NCBI RefSeq assembly: GCF_934372025.1 | Contig: NZ_CAKROJ010000006.1 | Span: 25,848 to 89,847, forward strand | From: an uncultured Blautia sp. | Lineage (GTDB): Bacteria > Bacillota > Clostridia > Lachnospirales > Lachnospiraceae | Length of the DNA stretch: 64,000 nucleotides | Direction of reading: 5' to 3' | Shown here: in pieces, positions 53,689 to 62,122 of the stretch | Position numbering within the stretch: the first letter of the stretch is position 1 | Layout of the letters: the number at the start of each line of letters is the position of its first letter | Translations under genes and position numbers: made by a program | Notes under the pieces: generated by a model | Seen by the model: only the letters and a program-made list of their open reading frames with translations | Databases searched by the model: none | Told to the model about the DNA's origin: nothing

Positions 53689-55155
53689 ATGAGTAATAAA
53701 AAGAAAGATTTCTGGAACGGTCCTCTGACCGGTTCCAGAATCAAAACAGATGATGTAAGATTTCCGGAAATGCTGATCGGATATTTTATCGGACCGTTTG
53801 GAGCTCTTCTGGCTTCTGGTATTTTTACAAGTATCCTTCAGAATTATTTTACGGATGTCCTGAAACTGAATCTTACATTCCTGACAACCTTACAGCTGTT
53901 CTCGACGATTCTGATCGTGGCGGCAAACCTGATCGTAGGTCAGCTTATTGAGCGCACAAGGACAATGGCAGGAAAGGCAAGACCGTGGATTCTTTTGTCT
54001 GCGCTGACACTTTCCATCGCATCTGTGCTGATGTTTGTGGTTCCTTTTGAGGGGACTGCAAAAATGGTATGGATCGCAATCGCATATAATCTTTTTTATG
54101 CTGTGGCTTATCCGCTTTACAATACTGCAAACTCTACACTGATCCCGGTTTCTACAAGAAACAGCAAGCAGCGAGGAGCCCTGGCTTCATTTACCAATGT
54201 GGCAGGACTTGCGGTTATGGGTGCGGGTTCTATGGTGTTCCCGGTTCTGGTATCCTTTGCATTAAAGGAAAACCAGCATCTGTGGCTTGTGGCGATGACT
54301 GCAATCGCAATCTTCTCTGCACTGACGATCTTTTTACAGTTCAAGTTTACTCGTGAGCGTGTAACGGAAGAGCAGATGGAGCAGGGAGCGTCTGAGGAGT
54401 CAAAGGTTAAGACTGCTTCTCTGAAAGAGCAGCTGAGTGCTGTTACCAGCGAAAAAATGTGGTGGATCGTTATGCTGTTTTATATGGGCTTCCAGTGGAG
54501 CGGTGCCATGAAAAATGGTTCCATGACTTATTTCTGTAAATGGGTAATGGACAATACATTCTTTGGGACAGCGGATGCGTGGGGCGCTTCTCAGTCTCTT
54601 TTGAGTATCATGGGAGCGGTTCCGATGGCTGTGGCAGCAGTGGTAATTGTTCCGCTCTGCAACAAATACGGAAAACGTTTTGTATGTATGGGAGGTATGA
54701 CGATCGGAGCCATCGGTGGTGTGATCGCTATCCTCGGTAATGGACAGATCGTTCCTGTTGCAATCGGTGTGGCTCTGAAGTGCCTTGGTTCTTCACCGGC
54801 CTGCTATATGATTCTTGCCATGCTTGCGGACGTTATCGACCACATTGAGTACAAGGCGGGAATCCGTACAGATGGACTGACCATGTCTATTTACAGTTCG
54901 ATTATGGTAGCCGGAACTCCGATATGTAACTCTATTTTCAGTGCACTTTTGAATGCAAGCGGATACGACCAGGCAGCAGACATTGCCCTGGGTACTATGG
55001 CACAGACAGCAAGTGTACAGACAGCAATCTCTGTCGGATATATTTGGGTTGAGACGATCGCTTATGCACTCTGTGCAGTTCTGATCTTCTTCTTTACTGT
55101 AGAAAAGAATCTGCCGGAAGAACAGAAAGCTATTGCGGCTAGAAAGAATAAATAA
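53689..55155 (+). CDS. Sugar:cation symporter, GPH (MelB) family
   Basis: 488 aa with about 12 membrane helices. MFS/GPH signatures include the N-terminal loop QLIERTRTMAGKARPWILLSA, and the central loop region KEQLSAVTSEKMWW, seen in MelB/UidB/XynB-type carriers. Family members import oligosaccharides, glucuronides or pentosides with Na+ or H+. It is the only transporter in the locus, so it probably takes up products released by the GH3 enzyme. A terminator follows. Confidence 0.9.
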   Translation: MSNKKKDFWNGPLTGSRIKTDDVRFPEMLIGYFIGPFGALLASGIFTSILQNYFTDVLKLNLTFLTTLQLFSTILIVAANLIVGQLIERTRTMAGKARPWILLSALTLSIASVLMFVVPFEGTAKMVWIAIAYNLFYAVAYPLYNTANSTLIPVSTRNSKQRGALASFTNVAGLAVMGAGSMVFPVLVSFALKENQHLWLVAMTAIAIFSALTIFLQFKFTRERVTEEQMEQGASEESKVKTASLKEQLSAVTSEKMWWIVMLFYMGFQWSGAMKNGSMTYFCKWVMDNTFFGTADAWGASQSLLSIMGAVPMAVAAVVIVPLCNKYGKRFVCMGGMTIGAIGGVIAILGNGQIVPVAIGVALKCLGSSPACYMILAMLADVIDHIEYKAGIRTDGLTMSIYSSIMVAGTPICNSIFSALLNASGYDQAADIALGTMAQTASVQTAISVGYIWVETIAYALCAVLIFFFTVEKNLPEEQKAIAARKNK

Positions 55156-55171
55156 AAGACTGTTGAAATCA

Positions 55172-55246
55172 GGCGGTCTTCTGGTATATATAAGGTTAGT
55201 GAACAGAAAACTGTGCCTTTCGTATGCCGGAAGGCCGCCTTTTATT
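55172..55246 (+). terminator. Terminator after the symporter gene
   Basis: GGCGGTCTTCTGG (55172-55184) pairs with CCGGAAGGCCGCC (55227-55239), with two G-T wobbles, and TTTTATT follows. The loop is long (about 42 bases). Confidence 0.7.
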
Positions 55247-55287
55247 GTGATTAGATGAGAAATAAAATGGAAAAGGAGCAGTTGTGT

Positions 55288-57093
55288 ATGTGTAAAAGAA
55301 AAATAAATATGGCATTTTTAATGCTCCTTTTGTTGTTGATGACAGGAATTATCGGATGTGGTAAGGCTAAATCAAATAAAGAGAATCTATGCTATATCGT
55401 GATGGAAGCCGGAGCTGGATATCGGATAGAAGAGTCTGTAAGAACTGTAAAATATGGAAGTGATGTGAATTTTGAGGTTACGGTGGATGATGATTGGGAG
55501 CTCCTGGGTACAGATTATCATGGAGAAACAGAGATATCCGAAATAAATAATGGAAAAGTGAAAATTGTCCTTCGTGATGTGAGATATTCAGAGAGTATCT
55601 GCATTCAGGCTGAAAAAGGAAAATATGAGATTGTTTATGATTCCAACGGAGGAACAGATATTTTATCAAAATCTGACAGGATGAGTATCTGTTATCGTGG
55701 TACACATCAGAGAATCAATACTTCGATTGGAACGGACGTTTTTTCCAGAGATGGATATACATTGATTGGCTGGAATACCAGAGCTGATGGAAGTGGAGAA
55801 GCTGTAGGGCTTGGAAGCAGGGTCAAATGGAAAAAAGGACTTGTTCTTTATGCACAATGGAGACAGTGGTCGCCTGAGGAGGAGTTTATATATACAAAAG
55901 AAGGCGACTTTGTGGAGATAACCGGCTATACAGGAAAAAGACAGGAAATCTGTATTCCGGCTGTGCTTGGAGGTTTGCCGGTACGGACAGTCAAGGAGCA
56001 GGCTTTTGCGGATACGGACTGCAAAACAGTGATCCTGCCGCCGGGAATTTATGAGATCGAAAAGTGGGCATTCAAAGACAGTCATCTGGAGCAGCTGTAT
56101 TTTTATGATGATCTGACAAAGGTCAGTGACTATGCATTCCAGGGCTGTGACCTTTTGAGCACTCTGCATATTAATGCAATCGAGAGTCCGGCCTATAGCG
56201 GAAACTATTTTGATACATTCCAGGATAAATACGATCGGTTGCTGAGCATGAAGGAAAAAAAGAAAATTGTCTTGTTTTCCGGGTCTTCGACAAGATTCGG
56301 GTATGACAGTGAAATGATCGATCAGGCTTTCTCAGACTATGAGGTGGTCAACATGGGAGTTTTTGCTTATTCGCCGGCACTTCCGCAGCTGGAATTGATT
56401 CTTCCATGCATGAAAGAGGGGGATATTCTTCTGGATTCACCGGAATTTGATGCGGCGAACAGGCAGTTCTGCTATCAGAGGGAACTGGATTACGCAACGT
56501 TTGCCATGATGGAATCCAATTATGATGCGTTTGCCGGGCTTGATATCAGAGAATATACGCAGGTGTTTACGGCTTTTACTGCTTATCAGGCTGCCCGACA
56601 GGATATGGAAAGAAAAGATTATGATGTATCTGCCTCGGAATACGATGAGGATGGAAATGAAGTGGAAAAACCAAGCTATAATGAGTATGGAGATTATGTG
56701 ATATATCGTCCTAATTCTGCCAAGGAAGCACCAATCTATGGACTTCCGGTAAATTACACGGTGAATGCATTTCCAAAGGAAACTCTTGTAGATTCTATGA
56801 ATAAGGAATTTGAGAAATTTCTTGATCGGGGAATAAAAGTGTACTTTACCTATTCACCGAGAAATAAATATGCACTTTCTAAGGACAGCACGCCGGAAGA
56901 ACGGACGCGTCTGGACGAATATTTAAAGAAAAATCTGAAAGTGCCGGTTATTTCCGAACTCGAGGATTCATTATATACGGGAACGTATCTGTATGGTACG
57001 GATAATCATTTATCAACAGAAGGTGTGCAGATCCGAACAGAAAAGGTAATCCGGGATCTGAAGGAGCAGCTTGCAAAGGAGGGTGAAAAGTGA
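55288..57093 (+). CDS. SGNH-domain lipoprotein with InlB-type and leucine-rich repeats
   Basis: 601 aa from the ATG at 55288 (AAGGAG about 9 bases before). A lipoprotein signal ends in MTGIIGC. An InlB/Listeria-Bacteroides-type repeat (YEIVYDSNGGTD ... YTLIGWNTRADGSG ... YAQW) and BspA-like leucine-rich repeats (VRTVKEQAFADTDCKTVILP, KVSDYAFQGCDLLSTLHI) lead into an SGNH-like domain with GSSTRFGYD (S333) and DNHLSTEGV (D572, H574) at the usual ends. SGNH proteins beside an MBOAT often transfer acyl groups to cell-surface glycans. The MBOAT gene overlaps its end by 4 bases. Catalytic fitness is inferred. Confidence 0.82.
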   Translation: MCKRKINMAFLMLLLLLMTGIIGCGKAKSNKENLCYIVMEAGAGYRIEESVRTVKYGSDVNFEVTVDDDWELLGTDYHGETEISEINNGKVKIVLRDVRYSESICIQAEKGKYEIVYDSNGGTDILSKSDRMSICYRGTHQRINTSIGTDVFSRDGYTLIGWNTRADGSGEAVGLGSRVKWKKGLVLYAQWRQWSPEEEFIYTKEGDFVEITGYTGKRQEICIPAVLGGLPVRTVKEQAFADTDCKTVILPPGIYEIEKWAFKDSHLEQLYFYDDLTKVSDYAFQGCDLLSTLHINAIESPAYSGNYFDTFQDKYDRLLSMKEKKKIVLFSGSSTRFGYDSEMIDQAFSDYEVVNMGVFAYSPALPQLELILPCMKEGDILLDSPEFDAANRQFCYQRELDYATFAMMESNYDAFAGLDIREYTQVFTAFTAYQAARQDMERKDYDVSASEYDEDGNEVEKPSYNEYGDYVIYRPNSAKEAPIYGLPVNYTVNAFPKETLVDSMNKEFEKFLDRGIKVYFTYSPRNKYALSKDSTPEERTRLDEYLKKNLKVPVISELEDSLYTGTYLYGTDNHLSTEGVQIRTEKVIRDLKEQLAKEGEK

Positions 57094-58448
57094 ATTTTAT
57101 ATCGTTGACATTCGTTTTTCTCTTTCCGTTGGTGGTGTTCCTGTACTGGAAGCTTCCGTGGAAGCGCAGAGAAGTTTTTCTGCTTGCGGTGAGCTATTTC
57201 TTTTATATAAGAGAAAGTTCATGGGCAGGTGGTCTGCTGTTGCTTACAACAGTGGTCACTTATCTGGCTGGAAAAGGCATCGAGAAGGGAGAGCACAAAA
57301 AAGCCTGGATGATGTTGACCGTGGTGGTATGTCTGGGACTTTTAATTGGATTAAAGTATTCGGTCCCTCCGGTGGGCATTTCTTTCTATACTTTCCAGAC
57401 AATGTCCTATGTGATTGATGTATATCGTGGAGATATTTCAGCAGAGAAAGATTTAATCAGTTATGCGCTGTTTGTTTCATTTTTTCCACAGTTGGTAGCA
57501 GGTCCGATTGAGAGAGCGGGAAGTCTGTTGGGGCAGCTGAAAGAAGAACATGTAAGAAACAGAATTGAATTTATAAATGGTTTTTGGCTGATGCTGCGTG
57601 GTTTCTACAAAAAAGTTGTCGTGGCAAATTACCTCGCTGTATATATTGATAAAATATATGCTTCACCTCAGAATGCAGGTGGTATAGGGGCTGTTTTGGG
57701 AACAATGTTTTTTGCTGTACAGATTTATTGTGATTTTTCCGGCTACACGGATATTGCAAGGGGCGCGGCTCAGCTGATGGGAATCCACCTTATGGAAAAT
57801 TTTCGGCATCCTTACCGCGCGACAAGCATCCAGGATTTCTGGAGACGCTGGCATATTAGTCTGACGCGCTGGTTCACAGATTATGTGTATATTCCTCTTG
57901 GAGGAAACCGGAGAGGTTTTGCAAAGCAGTGCAGAAATGTACTAATCGTGTTTTTATTAAGTGGATTTTGGCATGGAGCATCCTGGAATTTTGTGGTCTG
58001 GGGCCTGTTTCACGGAATCTGCATGGTTGGTTCTATGTGCATCGCGCGGATTCGAAAAGACAAAAAGAGAATCCTGCCTCCGGTGATAGGATGGCTTGTG
58101 ACCATGACGTTGGTGAATATTTCGTGGATATTTTTCAGAACTCCTTCGATTTCAGACGCGTGTCGGATTTTAATGCAGGTGTTTGTGAATCCGTTGGGAG
58201 GAGGAATCTCAGAAATGCTGAGTGCCTTTGGCATCCAGGGGGTAAAGGCTTTGCGCCTGCTTGTGGTGCTTCCTGGCTGGCTGATCCTGGAGAGATTTCC
58301 TGATGAGATAGACCAATGCTGTCAGAGTAAAAAGAAACTTTGCCTGGCAGCGGTGATCTTTGTTGTTATGGTAACTGCGATTGAGTTTTCATGGCTTGGC
58401 ATGATGGCGTCCGGCGGTGAAAATGAATTTATTTATTTCAGGTTTTGA
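57090..58448 (+). CDS. MBOAT-family membrane acyltransferase (DltB/AlgI-like)
   Basis: 452 aa with about ten hydrophobic helices. The GTG start overlaps the previous stop codon and GGAGGG precedes it. MBOAT landmarks are FFPQLVAGPIERA, FWRRWHISLTRWFTDYVYIPLGGNRRG and the catalytic histidine region SGFWHGASWNFVVWGLFHG. Such proteins move activated acyl groups across the membrane for transfer to a surface polymer by an SGNH partner. No dltA or dltC gene is present, so the donor could be acetyl-CoA as in alginate-type O-acetylation. Confidence 0.92.
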   Translation: MNFISLTFVFLFPLVVFLYWKLPWKRREVFLLAVSYFFYIRESSWAGGLLLLTTVVTYLAGKGIEKGEHKKAWMMLTVVVCLGLLIGLKYSVPPVGISFYTFQTMSYVIDVYRGDISAEKDLISYALFVSFFPQLVAGPIERAGSLLGQLKEEHVRNRIEFINGFWLMLRGFYKKVVVANYLAVYIDKIYASPQNAGGIGAVLGTMFFAVQIYCDFSGYTDIARGAAQLMGIHLMENFRHPYRATSIQDFWRRWHISLTRWFTDYVYIPLGGNRRGFAKQCRNVLIVFLLSGFWHGASWNFVVWGLFHGICMVGSMCIARIRKDKKRILPPVIGWLVTMTLVNISWIFFRTPSISDACRILMQVFVNPLGGGISEMLSAFGIQGVKALRLLVVLPGWLILERFPDEIDQCCQSKKKLCLAAVIFVVMVTAIEFSWLGMMASGGENEFIYFRF

Positions 58449-58450
58449 GT

Positions 58451-59761
58451 ATGGACAGAAAAATAGTAAAACGTATTTTTTTAATTGCTTTGTTGGTGCT
58501 TGTGGCGGAACAGGGCTTTTTGCTGTTCTGCGGCTTTGGCCTGCCGGCGCAGTTTGGAAATACGTTTATGGGAGAATTAAAAAGTAAATACGAGAGATTA
58601 AAGAGTACAGAAGGAAAAAGGATTGTGCTCATCGGCGGCAGCGGGGCTGCATTTGACTGTGACAGTTCCATGCTTGAGGAGTTTTTTCCGTCCTATGAGA
58701 TAGTCAATTTTGGTATGTATGCAGGACTTGGGACAAAGGCAGTGCTGGATCTTTCGGAAGCTTATATCCATGAGGGTGACATTGTGATCCTTTCCCCGGA
58801 ACAGAGTGAGCAGACTCTGTCGAAGTATTTTAACGGAGAGTACATGTGGCAGGCTGTTGACGGGGCTTTTGGGATGCTGCGGGATATTAAATCTGAAAAT
58901 TTTGAGACAATGCTTGGAAACTTCCCTGGGTTTGCATTTGAAAAGCTAAAATATGTGTTAAAGGGGCAGACTCCACAGACGGACAGTGTATATCAGAAAA
59001 AATCATTTAACGAGTATGGAGATATTGATCTGGATGTGTGCCGGGAGAATGTTCTTCCGCAGGGTTATGATATTAATCAGAAGATACGGTTTGATGAGGA
59101 TGTGGTGCAGTCGGAATTTTTGGAGTATATAAATGACTGGGCCGGCCGCCTTGAGGAGGCGGGGGCACTCGTCTGGTACAGATATTGTCCATCGAATGTG
59201 CTTGCGGTGGAAGACACGAAGGCGGTGACTTCGTACGATGCTTTTTTGCGGCAAGAACTGGATTTTCCAATCATAGGAAATCCGGCCAACAGTCTGATGG
59301 AGGCGGAGTGGTTCTTTGATACGAATTTTCATCTGAATCAGGCGGGAAAGAAAATGAATACGATCCAGCTGATCCGTGATATCAAGGCCATGCTTGGGGA
59401 TGACCGCGCTGTGACGGCAGAGCTTCCGGAGAAACCGCGCCGCACCTGGGAGAATGCATCCGAAGAAGGTAGAATCTGGACAGAGGCGGACAGCCTGAAA
59501 TACCAAGAGGAAGAAACTATTGTGATCCCGGAGACGGTAACACAGATTGAGGACCTTGCGTTTGCCGAGTGCTATGGACTTAAAAGAATCATCCTTGAGC
59601 AGAAGGATCCTTCAAAGTGTATCGTGGGACAGCATCTTTTGGATGGAACGAGTGCGAATATTGTTGTTCCGCAGAATTCAGTGGACAGCTACAAGAGAAA
59701 TTATTTCTGGTCATCCTATGCACAGCGGATCCGAAAAGAGACCGCTCACGCAGAAAAATGA
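58451..59761 (+). CDS. SGNH-domain membrane protein with C-terminal leucine-rich repeat
   Basis: 436 aa from the ATG at 58451 (AGG 8 bases before); a TTG at 58445 would overlap the MBOAT stop codon by 4 bases. An N-terminal membrane helix (about 7-27) is followed by an SGNH-like domain: IGGSGAAFDCDSS (S64) and DTNFHLNQAG (D290, H294). After it comes a BspA-like repeat (VIPETVTQIEDLAFAECYGLKRIIL) near 370-430. So the repeat lies on the opposite side of the SGNH domain from that in the first protein. It is the third gene of the module and has an anchor where the first has a lipid. Confidence 0.8.
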   Translation: MDRKIVKRIFLIALLVLVAEQGFLLFCGFGLPAQFGNTFMGELKSKYERLKSTEGKRIVLIGGSGAAFDCDSSMLEEFFPSYEIVNFGMYAGLGTKAVLDLSEAYIHEGDIVILSPEQSEQTLSKYFNGEYMWQAVDGAFGMLRDIKSENFETMLGNFPGFAFEKLKYVLKGQTPQTDSVYQKKSFNEYGDIDLDVCRENVLPQGYDINQKIRFDEDVVQSEFLEYINDWAGRLEEAGALVWYRYCPSNVLAVEDTKAVTSYDAFLRQELDFPIIGNPANSLMEAEWFFDTNFHLNQAGKKMNTIQLIRDIKAMLGDDRAVTAELPEKPRRTWENASEEGRIWTEADSLKYQEEETIVIPETVTQIEDLAFAECYGLKRIILEQKDPSKCIVGQHLLDGTSANIVVPQNSVDSYKRNYFWSSYAQRIRKETAHAEK

Positions 59762-59888
59762 ACAAACCGCGATGAAAAGAATCCTTATATATTAAAGAAT
59801 GATACAATGCAGTAATGATGATAAAAGCGAGACTGCGCTAAAAAGAAATGTAAACTGTGTATTGAAACTATGAATCTGGAGGGAAAAT

Positions 59889-61340
59889 ATGAAAACAAAA
59901 CAGGCTGTAAATCCATATATGCCAAGCTGGGAATATGTTCCGGATGCAGAACCACATGTTGTTGGAGACCGTGTATATGTGTATGGTTCTCATGATATTT
60001 TTAACGGACTGAATTTCTGCCTGGGCGATTATGTCTGCTGGTCTGCGCCGGTAGATGATCTGGGCAACTGGCGTTATGAAGGATGTATTTATAAAAGAGA
60101 ACAGGATCCGGCGGCTCCGAGAATCCGACTGACCAATGGTCTGGCAGCACCGGATATGATCCAGGGTCCAGACGGAAGATTTTACTTATATTATTTTATG
60201 GGCGGCACAAAGATGATCTCGGTTGCAGTGTGCGACGAACCGGCGGGAAAATATGAATTCTACGGATATGTAAAATACAGTGATGGCATTGCCATTGGCA
60301 AAAAGGATGAGCCGTTCCAGTTTGATCCGGGTGTCTTTATGGATGACGATGGAAAACTGTATCTGTATACGGGTTTTGCACTTGCAGGAAACCCAATCCT
60401 TCTGGATGGCTCCAAACCGACGGAACATGGCCCGATGTGCTTTGAACTTGATCCGTCCGATATGCTGACAGTACTGAATGGACCATCTTACATTGGTATT
60501 GCAGGCGAAAAGGAATCCATCGGAACTCCTTATGAGGGACACTCCTTCCTTGAGGCCAGTTCACTGCGTAAGTTTAATGGAACTTATTATTTTATCTACA
60601 GCACAATGAACAGCCATGAGCTTTGCTATGCAACGAGCGACAGCCCGACAGGCGGCTTCCAGTATGGCGGTATTCTGGTAAGCAATGGTGACGTGGGACT
60701 TGAAGGTGTTCCGGATGTGAAGAATGCAAGATTTAATACCGGAAATACACACGGCAGTCTGATCGAACTGAACGGAAAGTATTATGTCTTCTATCACAGA
60801 CACAGTAACCGTAAGCAGTCCTCACGCCAGGCTATGGCAGAGGAAATCCGTTTTGAGGATGGAAAATTCTATCAGGCAGAGATGACTTCCTGTGGACTGA
60901 ATGGAGGCCCGCTTGTAGGAAAAGGAATGTATCCGTCTTATATTGTCTGCAATCTTTATGGAAAAAGAGGAACTCGTTTCTTAAGTATGATAAAGCATTC
61001 TAAAAAAGACTGTCCTTATCTGACACAGGATGGAAAGGACAGAGAATGTGGTCCGGATCAGTACATTGCAAATATGTGCGATGGTGCTTTGGCAGGATTT
61101 AAGTACTTTGACCTCAGCGAGACAAAAGAAATCGCGGTTATGATAAAAGGACACGCAGAAGGAACTCTGTATGTCCGCACATCCGAAACCGGAGAGGCAG
61201 TGGCTGCGATCGCAGTGAGCTCATCCAAAGTGCTTAAAGAGTTTAAGTCAGCTATGCATCCTTGTGGAAGCAAAGAAGCACTGTTTTTCACCTTCGAAGG
61301 AAAGGGAAGCTTTGACTTTGTTTCGTTTACACTGAGATAA
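59889..61340 (+). CDS. Glycoside hydrolase family 43-like protein
   Basis: 483 aa. A five-bladed beta-propeller fold is suggested, with the base D19 in PDAEPHV, the pKa-tuning D146 in FDPGVF, the acid E222 in FLEASS and H288 in NTHGS, all as in GH43. Residues from about 330 form a C-terminal beta-sandwich. No signal peptide, so cytoplasmic. GH43 enzymes release arabinose, xylose or galactose from plant glycans. CTGGAGGGAAAAT precedes the ATG. It has about 130 bases of leader, so it may have its own promoter. Confidence 0.88.
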   Translation: MKTKQAVNPYMPSWEYVPDAEPHVVGDRVYVYGSHDIFNGLNFCLGDYVCWSAPVDDLGNWRYEGCIYKREQDPAAPRIRLTNGLAAPDMIQGPDGRFYLYYFMGGTKMISVAVCDEPAGKYEFYGYVKYSDGIAIGKKDEPFQFDPGVFMDDDGKLYLYTGFALAGNPILLDGSKPTEHGPMCFELDPSDMLTVLNGPSYIGIAGEKESIGTPYEGHSFLEASSLRKFNGTYYFIYSTMNSHELCYATSDSPTGGFQYGGILVSNGDVGLEGVPDVKNARFNTGNTHGSLIELNGKYYVFYHRHSNRKQSSRQAMAEEIRFEDGKFYQAEMTSCGLNGGPLVGKGMYPSYIVCNLYGKRGTRFLSMIKHSKKDCPYLTQDGKDRECGPDQYIANMCDGALAGFKYFDLSETKEIAVMIKGHAEGTLYVRTSETGEAVAAIAVSSSKVLKEFKSAMHPCGSKEALFFTFEGKGSFDFVSFTLR

Positions 61341-61347
61341 AAATGGA

Positions 61348-61400
61348 TTGTTTCCTGTGCTTTTTCTTGTTATACTACTTGTATGATTAAGGGAAAGCAC
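61348..61400 (+). promoter_or_regulatory. Promoter and inverted repeat before the LytTR pair
   Basis: TTGTTT (61348-61353), 17-base spacer, TATACT (61371-61376). An inverted repeat (GTGCTTTTTCTT 61357-61368, AAGGGAAAGCAC 61389-61400) flanks the -10 element, so it is likely an operator rather than an RNA hairpin. Confidence 0.55.
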
Positions 61401-61411
61401 GGGGGATGAGC

Positions 61412-62122
61412 ATGATTCGTATTGCAACAGTAGAAGATGATGCGCACGACCGGGAAGCGTTGCGAACTCATCTGAATCGATACGAGAAAGAAAACGGGCT
61501 GAAGTTTCAGATCACGGAGTTTTCAGATGGCGAGGATATCGTAACGGATTATTCTGCCGATTACGATCTTATTCTCATGGATATTGAGATGGCGTTTCTG
61601 AATGGAATGAAAACTGCCGAGAGAATCCGTGAACTTGACAGGGACGTTGTTATTATATTTATAACCAATATGCCTCAGTATGCAATTCAGGGATATAAGG
61701 TAAATGCTTTGGATTATATGCTGAAGCCTATTTCGTATTTTTCTTTTTCGGAGAGTATGGGAAGAGCACTTTGCAAAGTGAAGACGCCGGAAAAAGAATT
61801 TATCACCATAGCGCTGAAGGGCGATAAGAAGAAACTGGATATTGCTCAGATCTGTTATGTGGAGGTGCAGGATCATCTTCTTATTTATCATACAACAGAA
61901 GGCAGCTTTGTCACCAAGGGAACGATCCGTGATGCGGAGAGTCAGCTTGACGCAAAGCGGTATTTTCGATGCAACAGATGTTATCTGGTAAATCTGGAGT
62001 ATGTGGACAATTACATGGGCAGTGATGTCAGCGTCAATGGGGATACGATCCAGGTAAGCAGGAGCAGGCGCAAGCCGTTTTTGGACGCATTAAATGAATA
62101 TTTGAATGAGGTGGGCAAATGA
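61412..62122 (+). CDS. LytTR-family response regulator (AgrA-like)
   Basis: 236 aa from the ATG at 61412 (GGGGG 6 bases before); an ATG two codons upstream is possible. The receiver domain has EDD near the N-terminus, phospho-acceptor D57 in LILMDIEMAF, and LKPISYFSF. The C-terminal LytTR domain (about 130-236) shows CYVEVQDHLLIYHTTEG, the RCNRCYLVNL region and FLDALNEYL. It binds DNA repeats upstream of its targets, probably including its own promoter. The kinase gene overlaps its end by four bases. Confidence 0.92.
   Translation: MIRIATVEDDAHDREALRTHLNRYEKENGLKFQITEFSDGEDIVTDYSADYDLILMDIEMAFLNGMKTAERIRELDRDVVIIFITNMPQYAIQGYKVNALDYMLKPISYFSFSESMGRALCKVKTPEKEFITIALKGDKKKLDIAQICYVEVQDHLLIYHTTEGSFVTKGTIRDAESQLDAKRYFRCNRCYLVNLEYVDNYMGSDVSVNGDTIQVSRSRRKPFLDALNEYLNEVGK

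Noticed and set aside
57071..57418. Open frame overlapping the MBOAT gene
   Set aside because: It is in another frame of a well-supported gene; the MBOAT motifs explain the DNA.
55288..59761. dlt operon (D-alanylation of teichoic acid)
   Set aside because: There is no dltA or dltC gene; only MBOAT and SGNH components are present.
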